DNA of 64,000 nt, taken from contig JADILM010000001.1 in NCBI GenBank assembly GCA_016617785.1, forward strand, positions 3,038,001-3,102,000, read 5' to 3'. The position numbers were made by a program, and so were the translations under genes. The notes beneath the pieces were generated by a model, which worked only from the letters and a program-made list of their open reading frames with translations, did not search any database and was not told the DNA's origin. This stretch comes from Sporobolomyces roseus (lineage: Eukaryota; Basidiomycota; Microbotryomycetes; Sporidiobolales; Sporidiobolaceae). Positions 10,533 through 20,994 of the stretch are shown in pieces. Every line of letters begins with the position of its first letter. Position 1 is the first letter of the stretch.

Positions 10533-13500
10533 TCAGAAAGTTGTTCGATCCATCTCCTCGCTCAAAGCTCCCTTGCGCCTCCTCCTCATCTCATCCGTCT
10601 TCGAAAGAGCCTCTGCAACACTCGTGATATCGTCGATTCCTACGGTTGTCGAGTCAAGAGTCCCTCCTTCGACGTGAGTAACGAGATCTCGGAGAGATTG
10701 GTTGGACGATTTCGAGGCGCAAGTCGTGCAGATGGGGAAATCGGATTGCGAGATGGTTAATGCTGAAGAAGGGGCTTCGTCGGATGACTCAGTGGGAACG
10801 TGTAGAGGATGGTAAGGAAGGGGAGTCGAGTGGCCGATGAGGTCGTGAGAAGAGGGTTTTCGACAAATCGAGCAATCGACTTCTTCTTTCGTATTGTCGA
10901 GGAAGAAGAACCTACTCGAGACTGATCAGTATTGTTGCAGTCGAAAACAAGTAGGAGCGTGACGAGCTACGTACCCGTAAGATCCCCATTGTTCGAAGTA
11001 GAATTGCGATACTGCCTCGTTGACCTGAAGGCTTTCAACCGGTCGAGTCTGAGCGACGTGGAGCATTCCTGCGTTGTAGTCCGAGACTTTCCCTTGGGTT
11101 TGATTCGTTGTATGTCGCGAGAAAGATCCGGCGAGGACCACTGACTGGAATTCGAGACCTTTCACCTGCGGGATGTGTGGAACTCTGAGCACGGCGCAAA
11201 CAGAAATACGAGAGGCATCGAACATACTTGGTGAGGAATCGAGAGCGTGGTTGCTGCGTCGTGCTTTCCGGAAACGACAAGCTTGTTCAGCGCTTCTGCA
11301 TTGTCGACGATGAACCTCGCTAAATCTCGATGCCACGTCGACGGCGTTTCCGCCATACCGAACAGGAGAGTCAAGGTCTTCCAATTGGCGTACTTGCCAT
11401 CGGTTGGAAGGTCTTCACCCCACGATACGAATTCTTCGATGAATTGGGCGTAAGTCGAAAACTCGGAAAGAGAGGACGAGTGTTGGGGAGAGGCTGCAGG
11501 GAAAGGTTGTTGAGCTGTTCCTCGATCTATGAAAGGCTCTCCAAGCACAAGATGTGCTCCGTGTTCACAAAGTTGAAGAGGACGAGTGCGAGAGAAGCGA
11601 TCTCAAACGAGCAAGTGAGCTTTCGTCGGTGAGCCTGTCGAGCAGTACAGTTTCGTCAAGAAGTCGGCAAAGAGGTCTGCTAGAGTCGTCTGCGAGGTCA
11701 GTAAGGCAAGCGATGTGATCTCGACGAAGCGACTTGCAGTGCTATGAAGGAAAAATGTGAAGTTTGTAATCTTCCCAATCAACGAGAGTGTTGCGATACA
11801 GCTTTGAAGGCGCATTACTCGGGACGATCAGCTTCTTAGGGTATCCGTTGGCGAGGAGAACCTCGTTCGGTGCTGCTGCGATGTCGGGACCGAAACGTCG
11901 AGTCTCCGATAGGTGGTAATCGTCCGCTCCGTCTAGCGTAAGCCATTGATTATGGGATCCTGCGAACCTGAAGACCAATCGCGACTATCGTTAGTATGGT
12001 CGAAAAGCGAGAAACGGAGGGCGAAAACGTACTGATAGATAGCTTGCAATTCGTCTCCGATGAACACGAGTCGACCTCCTTTCGCCAAGTGACGCATAAG
12101 ATCGATATGACAAGCGTTCAAGTCCTGTGCGCAATCGCTCGGCATCAGCCGCGCGTCGAACTCTCGTCTTGTGAAAAATGTGAAACGCTTACTTGAGCTT
12201 CGTCGACGACCATCACGCTTGCGAGACTTTTCAGCGCTGGATACGGACGCAGCTGCACAAGCTTCATACTGCTGGAGAAAGTGATCGGAGCCGCTGTGTC
12301 GTCCATGTCGAAGATTCGTTCTGCGAGTCTCGTTGCGTGTTGTACTAGTTGAATCTCGGGAACCTTGATCTGATTTCGATTTGTTGGAGGTACATCCAGA
12401 ACAGAGACTCGCTGACGAGATGAGGTACAGAATGATTCGAAAGTTTTAAGGACCTTTTCGACTAGTTACGTTCGCAGAGTTTTTCAGTTTTCGGATATGG
12501 ACGAGCTGAGCAGTCATCGAGACGACGTACAGTATCTCCTGCAGTCAAGCTGTTCCTTCTTTCCAGTCCTAGGTATGGGGTAAAGTTCCGGCATCTTCTC
12601 TCGTCCTGTCTTGAAGAACTTGACTCCGAGCAATCTTCCGACTACCTTCCAATCCAGCTCCCTCATTTTGACAGATTTGAATTTCCGGATGAACTTGTGT
12701 CCGAAGCGTTTGTGCAAGATCCTGTAGGCGAGTGAGTCGAGAGTCTGACTTGCTGCGAAACCAGTCAAGCGTTCGCCTAACTGCTTTGAGAGTTCCTTAG
12801 ACTTCGTGTAAACCGTGACGTGATCCTTGCGATTGATCTTCTGAGCAAAACCCAGTAGCGCTGTCGTCTTGCCTGTTCCGGCGTGAGCGTTGAGACGAGT
12901 GATGCCGGGTTCGATCGGGGAATGGATGAAAGCGTTCTGTTCCTGCGATGCGGGTACCGATCTCTTCGAACCTCCGAGATTGATCTGAAAGGTTGATTCG
13001 TTCGTCAAAGAGGAAGAAAGAGCGGAAGATCGTCGAGCGTCCTTGTCGAGGATGAAGTTTCGGCAAGAGATGAGGAGAGAACGAGCGTTCGGATCGAGGA
13101 GTCGACCAAAGATCTTTGCTTCGTAGTCGCGGAAGGAAAGGATGGAGTAGGTGAGTTTGATGAGGGAGGAGAAATCGGGAGAGTCGGAAGAGAGGGTGTT
13201 TGGTCGAATGATACCGTCGAGGAAAGTGGGAGTTGTCGAGGGAGAATCAGTTCGAGGCGTTCCTCTACCCTCGACGAGTCGATTGAGAGTCTCCATCCTC
13301 TTCGCTTCACCATCCTTTGAAATATCCTCCCATTCATTCCATTTCGAGATCACGTCGATAACATCGTTCCTCCATCGTAGTCCACCCTGAATCTCATTCA
13401 TTCCCAATAAACCGATCTCCTTCTTGAGCGAGTGATAGACCTCTTCCTTCACTTGAACAGACAGAGAATTCGAAAAGAGGTCTTTGCTTGCCGTTTCGAG

Positions 13501-13701
13501 GCGATGAGCGAGGTCGTCCAAGCGAGTCGAGCTGTCGGATCGAATAGGAGTGTGGTGGAGAAGGCGAGGGAAGGTAGGACGAGAGGAGGGGATGAGAGCG
13601 ATAGGTGTCGGGGCGATTCGGTGAGAAGTGCGGGAGTGGGATAGGAGACTTGACGGGAGAGAGGAGAGAGGGCGAGAGCGACTCAGCACTCGCTGCAGCA
13701 T
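10533..13701 (-). CDS. UvrD-family (FBH1-like) DNA helicase, probably mitochondrial
   Basis: Superfamily 1A helicase. The start chosen is the ATG at 13701, giving MLQRVLSRSRPLSSLPSS and further Arg/Ser-rich sequence to RLLHHTPIRS, a typical matrix-targeting leader; an upstream in-frame Met-like start at 13950 would hide it. Visible motifs in order: Q-like FIHSPIEPGITRL, Walker A AHAGTGKTTALL, motif Ia region TVYTKSKELSKQL, Walker B VVDEAQDLNA, GDELQAIYQFAGS, ETRRFGPDIAAAPNEVL, KGLEFQSVVLAG (motif V) and MLHVAQTRPVESL (motif VI). The C-terminus has VDCSICRKP and PICTTCASK, a probable zinc-binding CxxC pair also seen in FBH1. No F-box is seen. Exons at 11.45-11.85 kb are uncertain: frame changes there need at least two introns. 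Expected role: displacing recombinase or unwinding DNA. Confidence 0.8.
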
Positions 13702-14420
13702 GACAGTTGTCGAAAGTGCCAGGTATCCTCGAGCGAACTCGAGAGCAGAGGCGTGGTGAAGAGAGGAAGAGAGAAAGGGAGACAAGGCAACGAGATAGGA
13801 GAAAAAGATAAGGTTTGAGTGGAAATAGGAGGTTGCAAAAAGTCTATAGCCCGACGACCGCAATGTGTCGTGAAAGCCTGAGCTGAGTCCTACAAGCTCG
13901 AGAGAAGGAGTGTACAGATCTTTCGACGCGGGCAGTGAAGGAGGCGTCAAGGAGGAACTCCGGAAATTGACCCTGACTTCTCGTTTCCTCCCATTCTTAC
14001 TGTCCGGGCCTGATCTGTCGGAGGAGTAGTCACGGAGAGTGTCAGCGAATGAATTCTACAGATAAAGCGATACATAATTGCTTTCTGAACTCTGGCCCGA
14101 TCCCTCACTCCCTCATCGAACAAGAATGAAACTGACACGAATTCGTAAAACGCACTCTCTTGGGGATGATCAACTCTTGCAGACGTTGGTGATATCGAGA
14201 AAAGCTTCCTCTGTGGGACGAATGAAGGAGGAGGAAGTGGATGCAGGGTCGAGATCTAAGAAAGAAGAAAAAGGAGAGCTCACCTTTGCCACAATCGTGA
14301 TGATTCCGCTTGATGGTTCGACGGGTGTCGTAAGATATGCAGTCGTCGTCGAAGAGTTGCTCAAGCCGATCTCGGCGTGTCGATGAATGGAGCGAATCGA
14401 TCCTTTGCGGTTCCGACCTT
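13702..14420. other. Intergenic between helicase and MRM2, with an exon-like stretch
   Basis: About 720 bp. On the minus strand, 14285-14424 reads an open frame ending SSGIITIVAKV before a good GTGAGC donor, and an acceptor near 14215 leads to EEAFLDITNVCKS and a stop. There is no in-frame ATG before the MRM2 stop, so I do not call a gene. Confidence 0.3.
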
Positions 14421-15412
14421 TCAAAAGTATAAATCATCTTCTTTCCCCTCCTCCTCCTTCACCTCCCCTTGACTCTCCCTCACATCCTCTTCGGGCCATT
14501 CACCACTCTCTTTTAATCCACCACAAACAAAAAAACCCTCCTTACTTTCCTTCCTACTACTCTCCGGTTTAACCCACCTAACCTCGGCAAAATAACCCCT
14601 CAATGTCTCTTGAAACGCTTTCGTGTGAGATGAAGAGAAATGTTTGGCGATGAACTGAGTAGGGGATGAGGTAGAGGGAGAGGGAGAGGGAGAGGGAGAG
14701 GGGGAGAGGTGTTGGAGTGCGAAGGAGAGGGCGGATTCGCAGAGTAGGAGGGAGAGGGACGAGTCACGTAAAGAGGAACCCGTAGTGTTGGCCATCATGT
14801 CGGACAGGACTAGATCGACTCGTGGTGATCTGTGAGGTTCGATTGATATCGATCAATGCAACTCGACGAAGAGGATAGCCTTTTTTTTGGTGGGAATCCT
14901 CACTTTTGACCAGTAGCTTGAACGAGAGCTTGTTTGACTTTTCTCTGTATTGTTGGATCTAGGAAGTCACCCTTGACGAACGATACACCTTGCAATCCCC
15001 CGATCTCTCTCTGTAAAGGCAACAAATCGACTCCAACGACGATTCCTTTTCCCCTCAATACCTCACTCGCAGCTTGTATCCATCCACCCGGTGCAGCACC
15101 GAGATCGACAATCGTCATTCCCGGTCTCAGTAGCTTGTGATCCTGTTTGAGGGAGCGAGTGTGAAGGTCGAGCAGTTTGAACGCTGAACGGGAAACGAAC
15201 GATGAGACTGGGAGTTGGGAGAGAGGGGAGTGACGCTGCTTGACGAAAGGGTCGTTGCGTTGTCGTTGAATCCATACATTCGAGGAAGGAGATCGGGAGG
15301 ACGCTGAGCGGGAGAATACGAGGGAAGGAGCAAAGAAAGGAAGAGTGGAAGGAGGGGAACGAATCCAGCTTGAAGCAGTCGATTGCAGGGTACCCAGACG
15401 AGGTCTAGGCAT
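14421..15412 (-). CDS. MRM2: Mitochondrial 21S rRNA 2'-O-ribose methyltransferase (FtsJ/RrmJ family)
   Basis: Two exons joined across an intron at about 14907-14831; the junction gives GQK-SPRVDLVLSDMMA. The start is MPRPRLGTLQSTASSW at 15412, with a Ser/Arg-rich presequence. The SAM-binding motif is IVDLGAAPGGWIQAA and the following acidic motif VVGVDLLPLQ; catalytic K-D-K-E residues are consistent with SRSAFKLLD (Lys), LVLSDMM (Asp), the Lys of the RWVKPESSRKES stretch, and Glu/Phe of KEGFFVCGG. An SPSPSPSPSPS run from a GAGGGA repeat interrupts the domain. The acidic tail (EEDVRESQGEVKEEEGKEDDLYF in part) is an extension. The enzyme methylates a uridine in the A-loop of mitochondrial LSU rRNA. 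Confidence 0.88.
14673..14708. repeat. GAGGGA hexanucleotide microsatellite inside MRM2
   Basis: About six tandem GAGGGA units on the plus strand, coding for repeated Ser-Pro in the MRM2 protein. The six-base unit keeps the frame, so its copy number could vary without breaking the gene. Confidence 0.85.
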
Positions 15413-15573
15413 GTTGTGAGCCTATAGCTAGTCGAGTCAGTGGGTGGTAAGAGACAAGAGATGGACTCGCTATCTCGTTGATCTCTCATCTCTCGCTCAC
15501 AACCTCAAACTCGCTCATTGAACCGCTCAATTGACACATAGAGAGTACAAGATAGTACTAGTCACCACCTAGT

Positions 15574-17491
15574 ATGACGGCTTCTTCTTCCGCACACAAG
15601 TAAACTCACTTTCTCTCACTTTCATCTTACATCTCTCCTCTGACTCACCCACTACTCTCCTATGCTCTATAGCTCATCCGATTCACCTCCAAAACCCATC
15701 ATCTCACCACCCAACACTTTGAACCTCTCTCAAATAGTGACAGGTTGCAAAGTATTCGTTCAACGACCCATCTCGAGGGATGTACCAGTAGAAGAGGTTA
15801 GGAAAGCAGAGATATTGAGTATCAGGGAGAGGAAGTTGGGCAGGACAGAAAGGAAGGAGAGAAAACAGAGGATTAAAGCGGGAGAGAAGGAGAAAGAGAA
15901 AGTCGTACAAGAGGAATCGGTCGGTCAAGGCGCAGAGGATCGATTGGAGTATTACATCCATTACGTAGAGTTCAACAAGGTACGTCTGCGTCATCCCCTC
16001 CTTGTCTGCGAGTTCCGAAGCTGATGTGCGAGCGATTGAACAGCGTCTCGACGAATGGATTTCATCTTCCCGAATCCTCTTGTCTCGAGAAGTCGAATGG
16101 CCAGTCCCACCACAACCTTCAGCAGATGGCAAGAACAACAACTCTCACTCCCAAGCGTCCCGCAAACAATCTCGCGAATCCTCCCTCGTTCCTCCTTCTC
16201 CTTCTTCCCCCTCGAATACCTCTTCGGCAGAAATCAAGAAAGCAGCGGAAGCTAGTAACTTGCTGAGGAAAGCAGCGATCAAAGCTGCACACGAAGCGAG
16301 TATTGGGAAGAAGAGGAAAGTGGTCGATCAAGTACCGGGAACACCAGACGCGGATGATGAAGATGGAGAAGGGGATGCGGATGGAGATGCCGATACTGAT
16401 GCGGATGGGGATGTCGACATGTCACAAGGAGGAGGAGGGAAATCCGGAGGAGCCGAAACTCCCGATGGAGAAGCCGAAGGAGGAGGAGGAGGAGAAATCG
16501 CAACGTTCTCGAAATCTCGAGAAATCGAAAAATTGAGGACTCAAGGTTCGATGACTCAATCTCATTCGGAGGTGTCACGAGTCAAGAACTTGGATCGAAT
16601 CGCGATCGGTCGTCACCTCGTCGAAGCATGGTACTTCTCCCCTTACCCCGTCGAATACGCCCACACTCCGATTCTCTACGTGTGCGAATTCTGCCTCGGA
16701 TTCTGGGCGTCAGAGAAACAGATCGAACGACATCGAACGAAATGCACGTTGCATCATCCACCGGGGAACGAAATCTACCGACACGAAGAAATCTCGTTCT
16801 TTGAAATCGATGGGAGGAAACAAAAATCTTGGTGTCGAAACTTGTGCCTACTCTCGAAGGCTTTCCTCGATCACAAGACTCTCTACTACGACGTCGATCC
16901 TTTCCTCTACTACTGTATGGTCTCGAGAGATGAGACTGGATGTCACTTGATCGGTTACTTTTCAAAGGAGAAAGAATCGGCGGAGAATTACAACGTCGCT
17001 TGTATCCTCACTCTACCTCAATACCAACGAATGAGTTATGGTAAACTCTTGATCGAGTTCTCGTACGAGTTGAGCAAGAAGGAACAAAAGTTGGGCAGTC
17101 CGGAGAAACCTTTGTCGGATTTGGGTTTACTGTCGTATAGGGCTTATTGGGCGGAGATCATCGTCGATTTACTGGTTAATACGAAGGATGATATCACTAT
17201 CGATGAAATCGCGAACAGGACAGCTATCGTTCATGCTGATATCATGCATACGTACGTTATCACGCATTCTCTTCATCTGAACTTGACTGACTTTCCCCTG
17301 CGCCTCTTCGCAGATGTCAAGTCCTCCAGCTACTGAAGTTTCACAAAGGTCAACATCACCTCGTCGTCTCCCCCGCCGTCCTCGAACAACACGAACGAGT
17401 CAGAGCGAAAACGAGGAGGAGGATCGATCCTTCGAAACTTATCTGGAAACCTCCCAGCTTCACTCGTCAAGAATTGCGGTTCGGATTCTAG
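15574..17491 (+). CDS. ESA1: MYST histone acetyltransferase, catalytic subunit of NuA4
   Basis: Starts MTASSSAHN across a short first intron. Order of parts: chromo barrel/tudor-knot ([20 protein letters not shown]... [18 protein letters not shown]), a long Gly/Asp-rich linker with [17 protein letters not shown] repeats, then the MYST domain. The C2HC zinc finger is [21 protein letters not shown] in part, the catalytic cysteine lies in NVACILTLP, the acetyl-CoA loop is [17 protein letters not shown] and the general-base glutamate is in [18 protein letters not shown]. It ends [12 protein letters not shown]1 acetylates H4 and H2A as part of NuA4/piccolo. In ESA1 the loop usually has QRMGYGK; here it is QRMSYGK, a conservative change. 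Identification is firm. Confidence 0.93.
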
Positions 17492-17660
17492 GTAATTAGA
17501 TGACGCAGTGATGGAGCGGGAGTTGTGCTTTCCTTTGTTTCTCATCTTGTTGTTTTCTGTTTTACTCTCCGAACTATACCTTTGCAATACTCTCCGGTTT
17601 ACTTGCTCTCTCACTCTTCGCACATGCGATACCACCCTCGCGAGAGACTCAGTCTCCTCG

Positions 17661-18914
17661 TTACAGATCAAACTCGTCACTGTCGCTATCATCCTTCTTC
17701 CCACCTCTCGTACCTCTCCCTCTCGTTCCCTGTCTGATCCCACTCTTCCTTCCTCCCCCAACGAATGCCTGATCATCCTCACTGTCCTGACTATCATTCT
17801 CCTCATCCGAATCAGGTTTCCTCGCTGGTTGTCCCTCGCCATTTTTAGTCAGAGGTGCAGTTGCGTCGGATTTCGAAGCGTATTGGGAAGAATGGGGATC
17901 TTGATTGTAGCCTACTTTGTTGTGAAAGTCGATTCCTCTGAATGCGAACAAGATACGTTCGACATCTACAATCGAAGCATGCGTTCAGATTCGAGTAGCA
18001 GAGATCGGAGAAAAGAGAACAATCGGAACTCACCTCTCAAAGTAGCTTTCATCCCACCCATTGAACCCAATCCCACGACTTGACCCATCATTTGTCCTTT
18101 GCGGTAGATCAACATGGTGGGTACGTTCTTGTCCGGATAGTTTTCGATACAATGGTCTGAAACGATCTTGACGAATTTCGAAGAAGGATACAGGGAAGCG
18201 AGTTGATCGAGAATTGGTAGTAGCAACTTTGATTCTGGTAGACTACAGACCATCACCTTTACTCGTCAGCTTAATGAGCAAAGGGAGCAGAGAGAGAGAG
18301 AGGAGAGAGACCGTACTAATCCTTGAACAATACGCAAACGACACCGATTCCCCATCCTTCCGGTTCACCCTCCAATTCTTCATTACTAGCATCCGTGACC
18401 TCTCTCTTGTAATCGACTTTACCAATCGGATAAACTCTTCCAAACTTTCTCTTGCCCAACCTTTGTCTCTCCAATTCCTTCCTCGCTTCGATCGCACGCT
18501 CCAATTCGTCTCGTCTAATCGAATCATCTTTGTTGATATCTAGATCGTCGAGTTCTAATTCGGATAGGGTAGGAGAGGGAGGTTGAGGAGGTGGTGAAGG
18601 GGAACGGGAATCTGATCCCGATGCTTTAGGGGGGAGGATCCCGTGTTTGCGTAGGGCTTCGTTGAACTCGGTGTCCTCTTCGTAATTGAGTGCGGGCTGT
18701 CCAAGGAGTGTTGAGCGTGAGTACTGCTCGAGAAAAGATCAAACATGATGAAACTGGTTCAACGTACCATCTTTGACTGTGAGTAGAGCTTGCTTGCTGC
18801 AAATAGCCTAGAAGGGCTTGTGAGCGTACAGTGAGCTGATGAAGTCGAAAGATGGAGCGAAAGTGAAGGGAAGAAACTCGAGAAACACGTCTCAAGCGAT
18901 TTCGCAGCGTCCAT
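17661..18914 (-). CDS. PLP2: Phosducin-like protein (PLP2 / PDCL3 type)
   Basis: A thioredoxin-fold chaperone cofactor that helps the CCT chaperonin fold actin, tubulin and cell-cycle proteins. Visible parts: PALNYEEDTEFNEALRKHGI and ILPPK, a Ser/Pro spacer, helical ERAIEARKELERQRLGKR, then the thioredoxin-like core with PESKLLLPILDQLA, KFVKIVSDHCIENYPDKNVP and TMLIYRKGQMMGQVVGLGS. The tail carries acidic DSDEENDSQDSEDD and a GRGTRGGKK stretch, ending DSDSDEFDL. Junctions LFKDY-LPESK and LR-DVERILFAF splice cleanly. The 5' end is less sure: ATG at 18914 (MDAAKSLET) then one or two tiny exons before PALNYEED; the acceptor choice near 18796 decides the frame. It is convergent with ESA1, 169 bp apart. 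Confidence 0.82.
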
Positions 18915-19093
18915 CAGATGGAACGAAAACTTGTGATATTCAACACGACAACAACTAGCAAGCAGGGAGGAAGTACTGAGATCTATAATAGCTACATGAG
19001 AAAGAGAAAGTGCGGATCCGAGAGAGAGAAAGAGGGAGAATCTATCGAGAAAAGTACAAGTATTGTCAAGCGAAGCGGTTTCTATTAGTCCAT

Positions 19094-20525
19094 CTATCTG
19101 CGTTGTAAGGTATCGGCTTTGGTCAACAATTTGTCAGCCCATCCCAATACAGTCCTAGCTGGCCATCCTCCTCCTGAAACGATGGAGTCGGTGGATGAAG
19201 AGGCAGAGGAGTCGGGTCCCGAACGAGTTCGTCGGTGTGCGAAACTCTCAGGTTCGTCCGAGTAGGCCGAAGGGTAGTCTTGAGAGTAGGAAGGGAGTCG
19301 AGAGGAAGCGTGAGGAGCGGGACGAGCTTCGTGGAAGTAGTGAGAAGGGGTCGAGGATCCAGAGGAGGACAGGTACGAAGTGCGAAGGACTGGAGAACTG
19401 AGAGGAACTCGGCGTAAGGTTGGAGGAGCGTAAGGACTGTTGGGTCGAGTATCGATGGGCGTTGTCGGAGTGAGAGTCGCAGAGCCATCGTCCATGTCCG
19501 TTGACAAACGAGGTTCTTCGCGATAGTAGGAATCGGAAGGGTGAAGGTAACGCTGAGGAGTATGGTAGGTTGGAGAGATGGGTTCTTCCGAGTAAGCGGA
19601 TTGGTCAAATGGGTCGACTCGGTTGTAGGAGTAAGCTTGGCTTGGAGAGGTGAATTCAGGTTGCGAAGTTCGAGCAGTGGTTGAGTCTGATTTCGCGAAA
19701 GCTGTGTCGTTCGAGTACGTTGGGTCAGGGTGAGCACATCACAATAGCTGAGGGAGAATCCTACATACCTATGACTCCCTTGACGAGTGCTTCCCTGTTT
19801 GCAGAAACAGCCAACGATCAGCTCAGGTCTCAAAGATCGTTGTGCGAAACATGCTAACCATCCAATACTGATCCCTTCACCAGCGTTCCTCATCAAGCCC
19901 AACTCTTTCTCAATCTCGACTAGACCCGTGGCGATCTCTCCAGCAGCGTGAGCGCCTCGTTGACGAAGCAAGAATCGAGCGTCGAGGTAAATTACGAATG
20001 CGAAAAATGCTTTGAAGGCGGCGTAGATGACGGGGAGGACCTGTACTCCTCCCAATTCGTCAGCTTACCCAGATAAGGCGCTGCTAGAGTGTGAAGACGT
20101 ACTGGTGAAGCCTTGACAGCGTGAGCGAGAGTAACGGCTCCCTCAACAACGACTCCTCTGATCTCTCCAGCTGTCGGTCCTCCATTCTTCCCATTCTGAC
20201 AGCTCCCATCGGATACCTTCCCATTATTTGCAGCATCAACCGAATCCGATATCCATTTCGGGACTTCCAACGAGACTTTTGATCCACAAGATGAGCAACT
20301 AGTCGATAGTCGGAGTTCCATCTGAGCTGAAGGTGGAGCTGAGGGAGGAGGAGTTCTGTAGGGTGTAGTCTCCTTCTGCTTCGAGAAAGTTGATGAGGTG
20401 CGAGAACGGCGGGAAGGAGAAGAAGTAGTGAGAAGAAGAGAAGTTGCGCTCCAGGCGAGGTTGAACACCATCGAAGTGGTAGAGAAGAGTAATGGTACTG
20501 CTATACTAGTAGCTGAGTAGCCCAT
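19094..20525 (-). CDS. Membrane protein of unknown function
   Basis: Starts MGYSATSIAVPLLFSTTS with a hydrophobic segment (MVFNLAWSATSLLLTT). A Ser/Pro-rich stretch follows, then a Cys motif (STSCSSCGSK), a region VLPVIYAAFKAFFAFVIYLD that is probably a second membrane segment, a helical AAGEIATGLVEIEKELGLM, and a long Ser/Pro/Tyr-rich tail ending LGWADKLLTKADTLQRR. Four exons: junctions at KASP-VLPVIY, SIG-W-EALVKGVI and VIA-FAKSDS have GT-AG ends. The tail has many SxP and RxxS sites and could be phosphorylated (inference). I do not recognise the family. Two membrane segments and the amphipathic C-terminus suggest an ER or lipid-droplet protein, but nothing proves it. Confidence 0.65.
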
Positions 20526-20994
20526 CTTGAGGGAGAACGAGACGATTCAAGGAGTTTGTTGATGTAGATCTTCCTGCAGGAATTGCACCGATAAGATTGA
20601 GAAAGGGTGGAAGCGGTCTGTTGGATGTTTTCGGAGGTTGTTTGAGGTGATTCGCTGAACTGGAGTGAGGTGGAGGAGTGGAAAGGAGAGCCAGGAGGCT
20701 TTCTTCGAAACTTGCAATTTCACGTGCATTCTGCTCGCAGAGCAAAACAATTTCGCCGATTCCACTCGAGAGGCTAGCACATCTAGTAGCGAGCTTATCG
20801 GAGTAGCTACTATCGATCAGAGCGCGCAACGAAGAAAGGAAAGTTCACGAACGTGCGAAAAAGTTGAGTATGCAAGAAACAACGAAAATCCACATTACGA
20901 CTTGATTGCTATGCTAGACGACTGGGGATGAAGAGACTGTAGATGCGACAGAGATACAATGCGACTGATAGCTAGGAAGGGGAGGAAGCGAGAA
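20526..20994. other. Intergenic, no gene seen
   Basis: About 470 bp between the start of the membrane protein and the stop of MFS transporter 1, both on the minus strand. A minus-strand open frame here (20506-20829) is only an upstream extension in another frame. Confidence 0.4.

Noticed and set aside
13702..13950. Helicase N-terminal extension from 13950
   Set aside because: The upstream segment is poorly conserved-looking and would hide the clear mitochondrial leader starting at 13701.
14673..14708. Possible CRISPR or array-like repeat
   Set aside because: It is a six-base microsatellite within a coding exon; the organism is a fungus.
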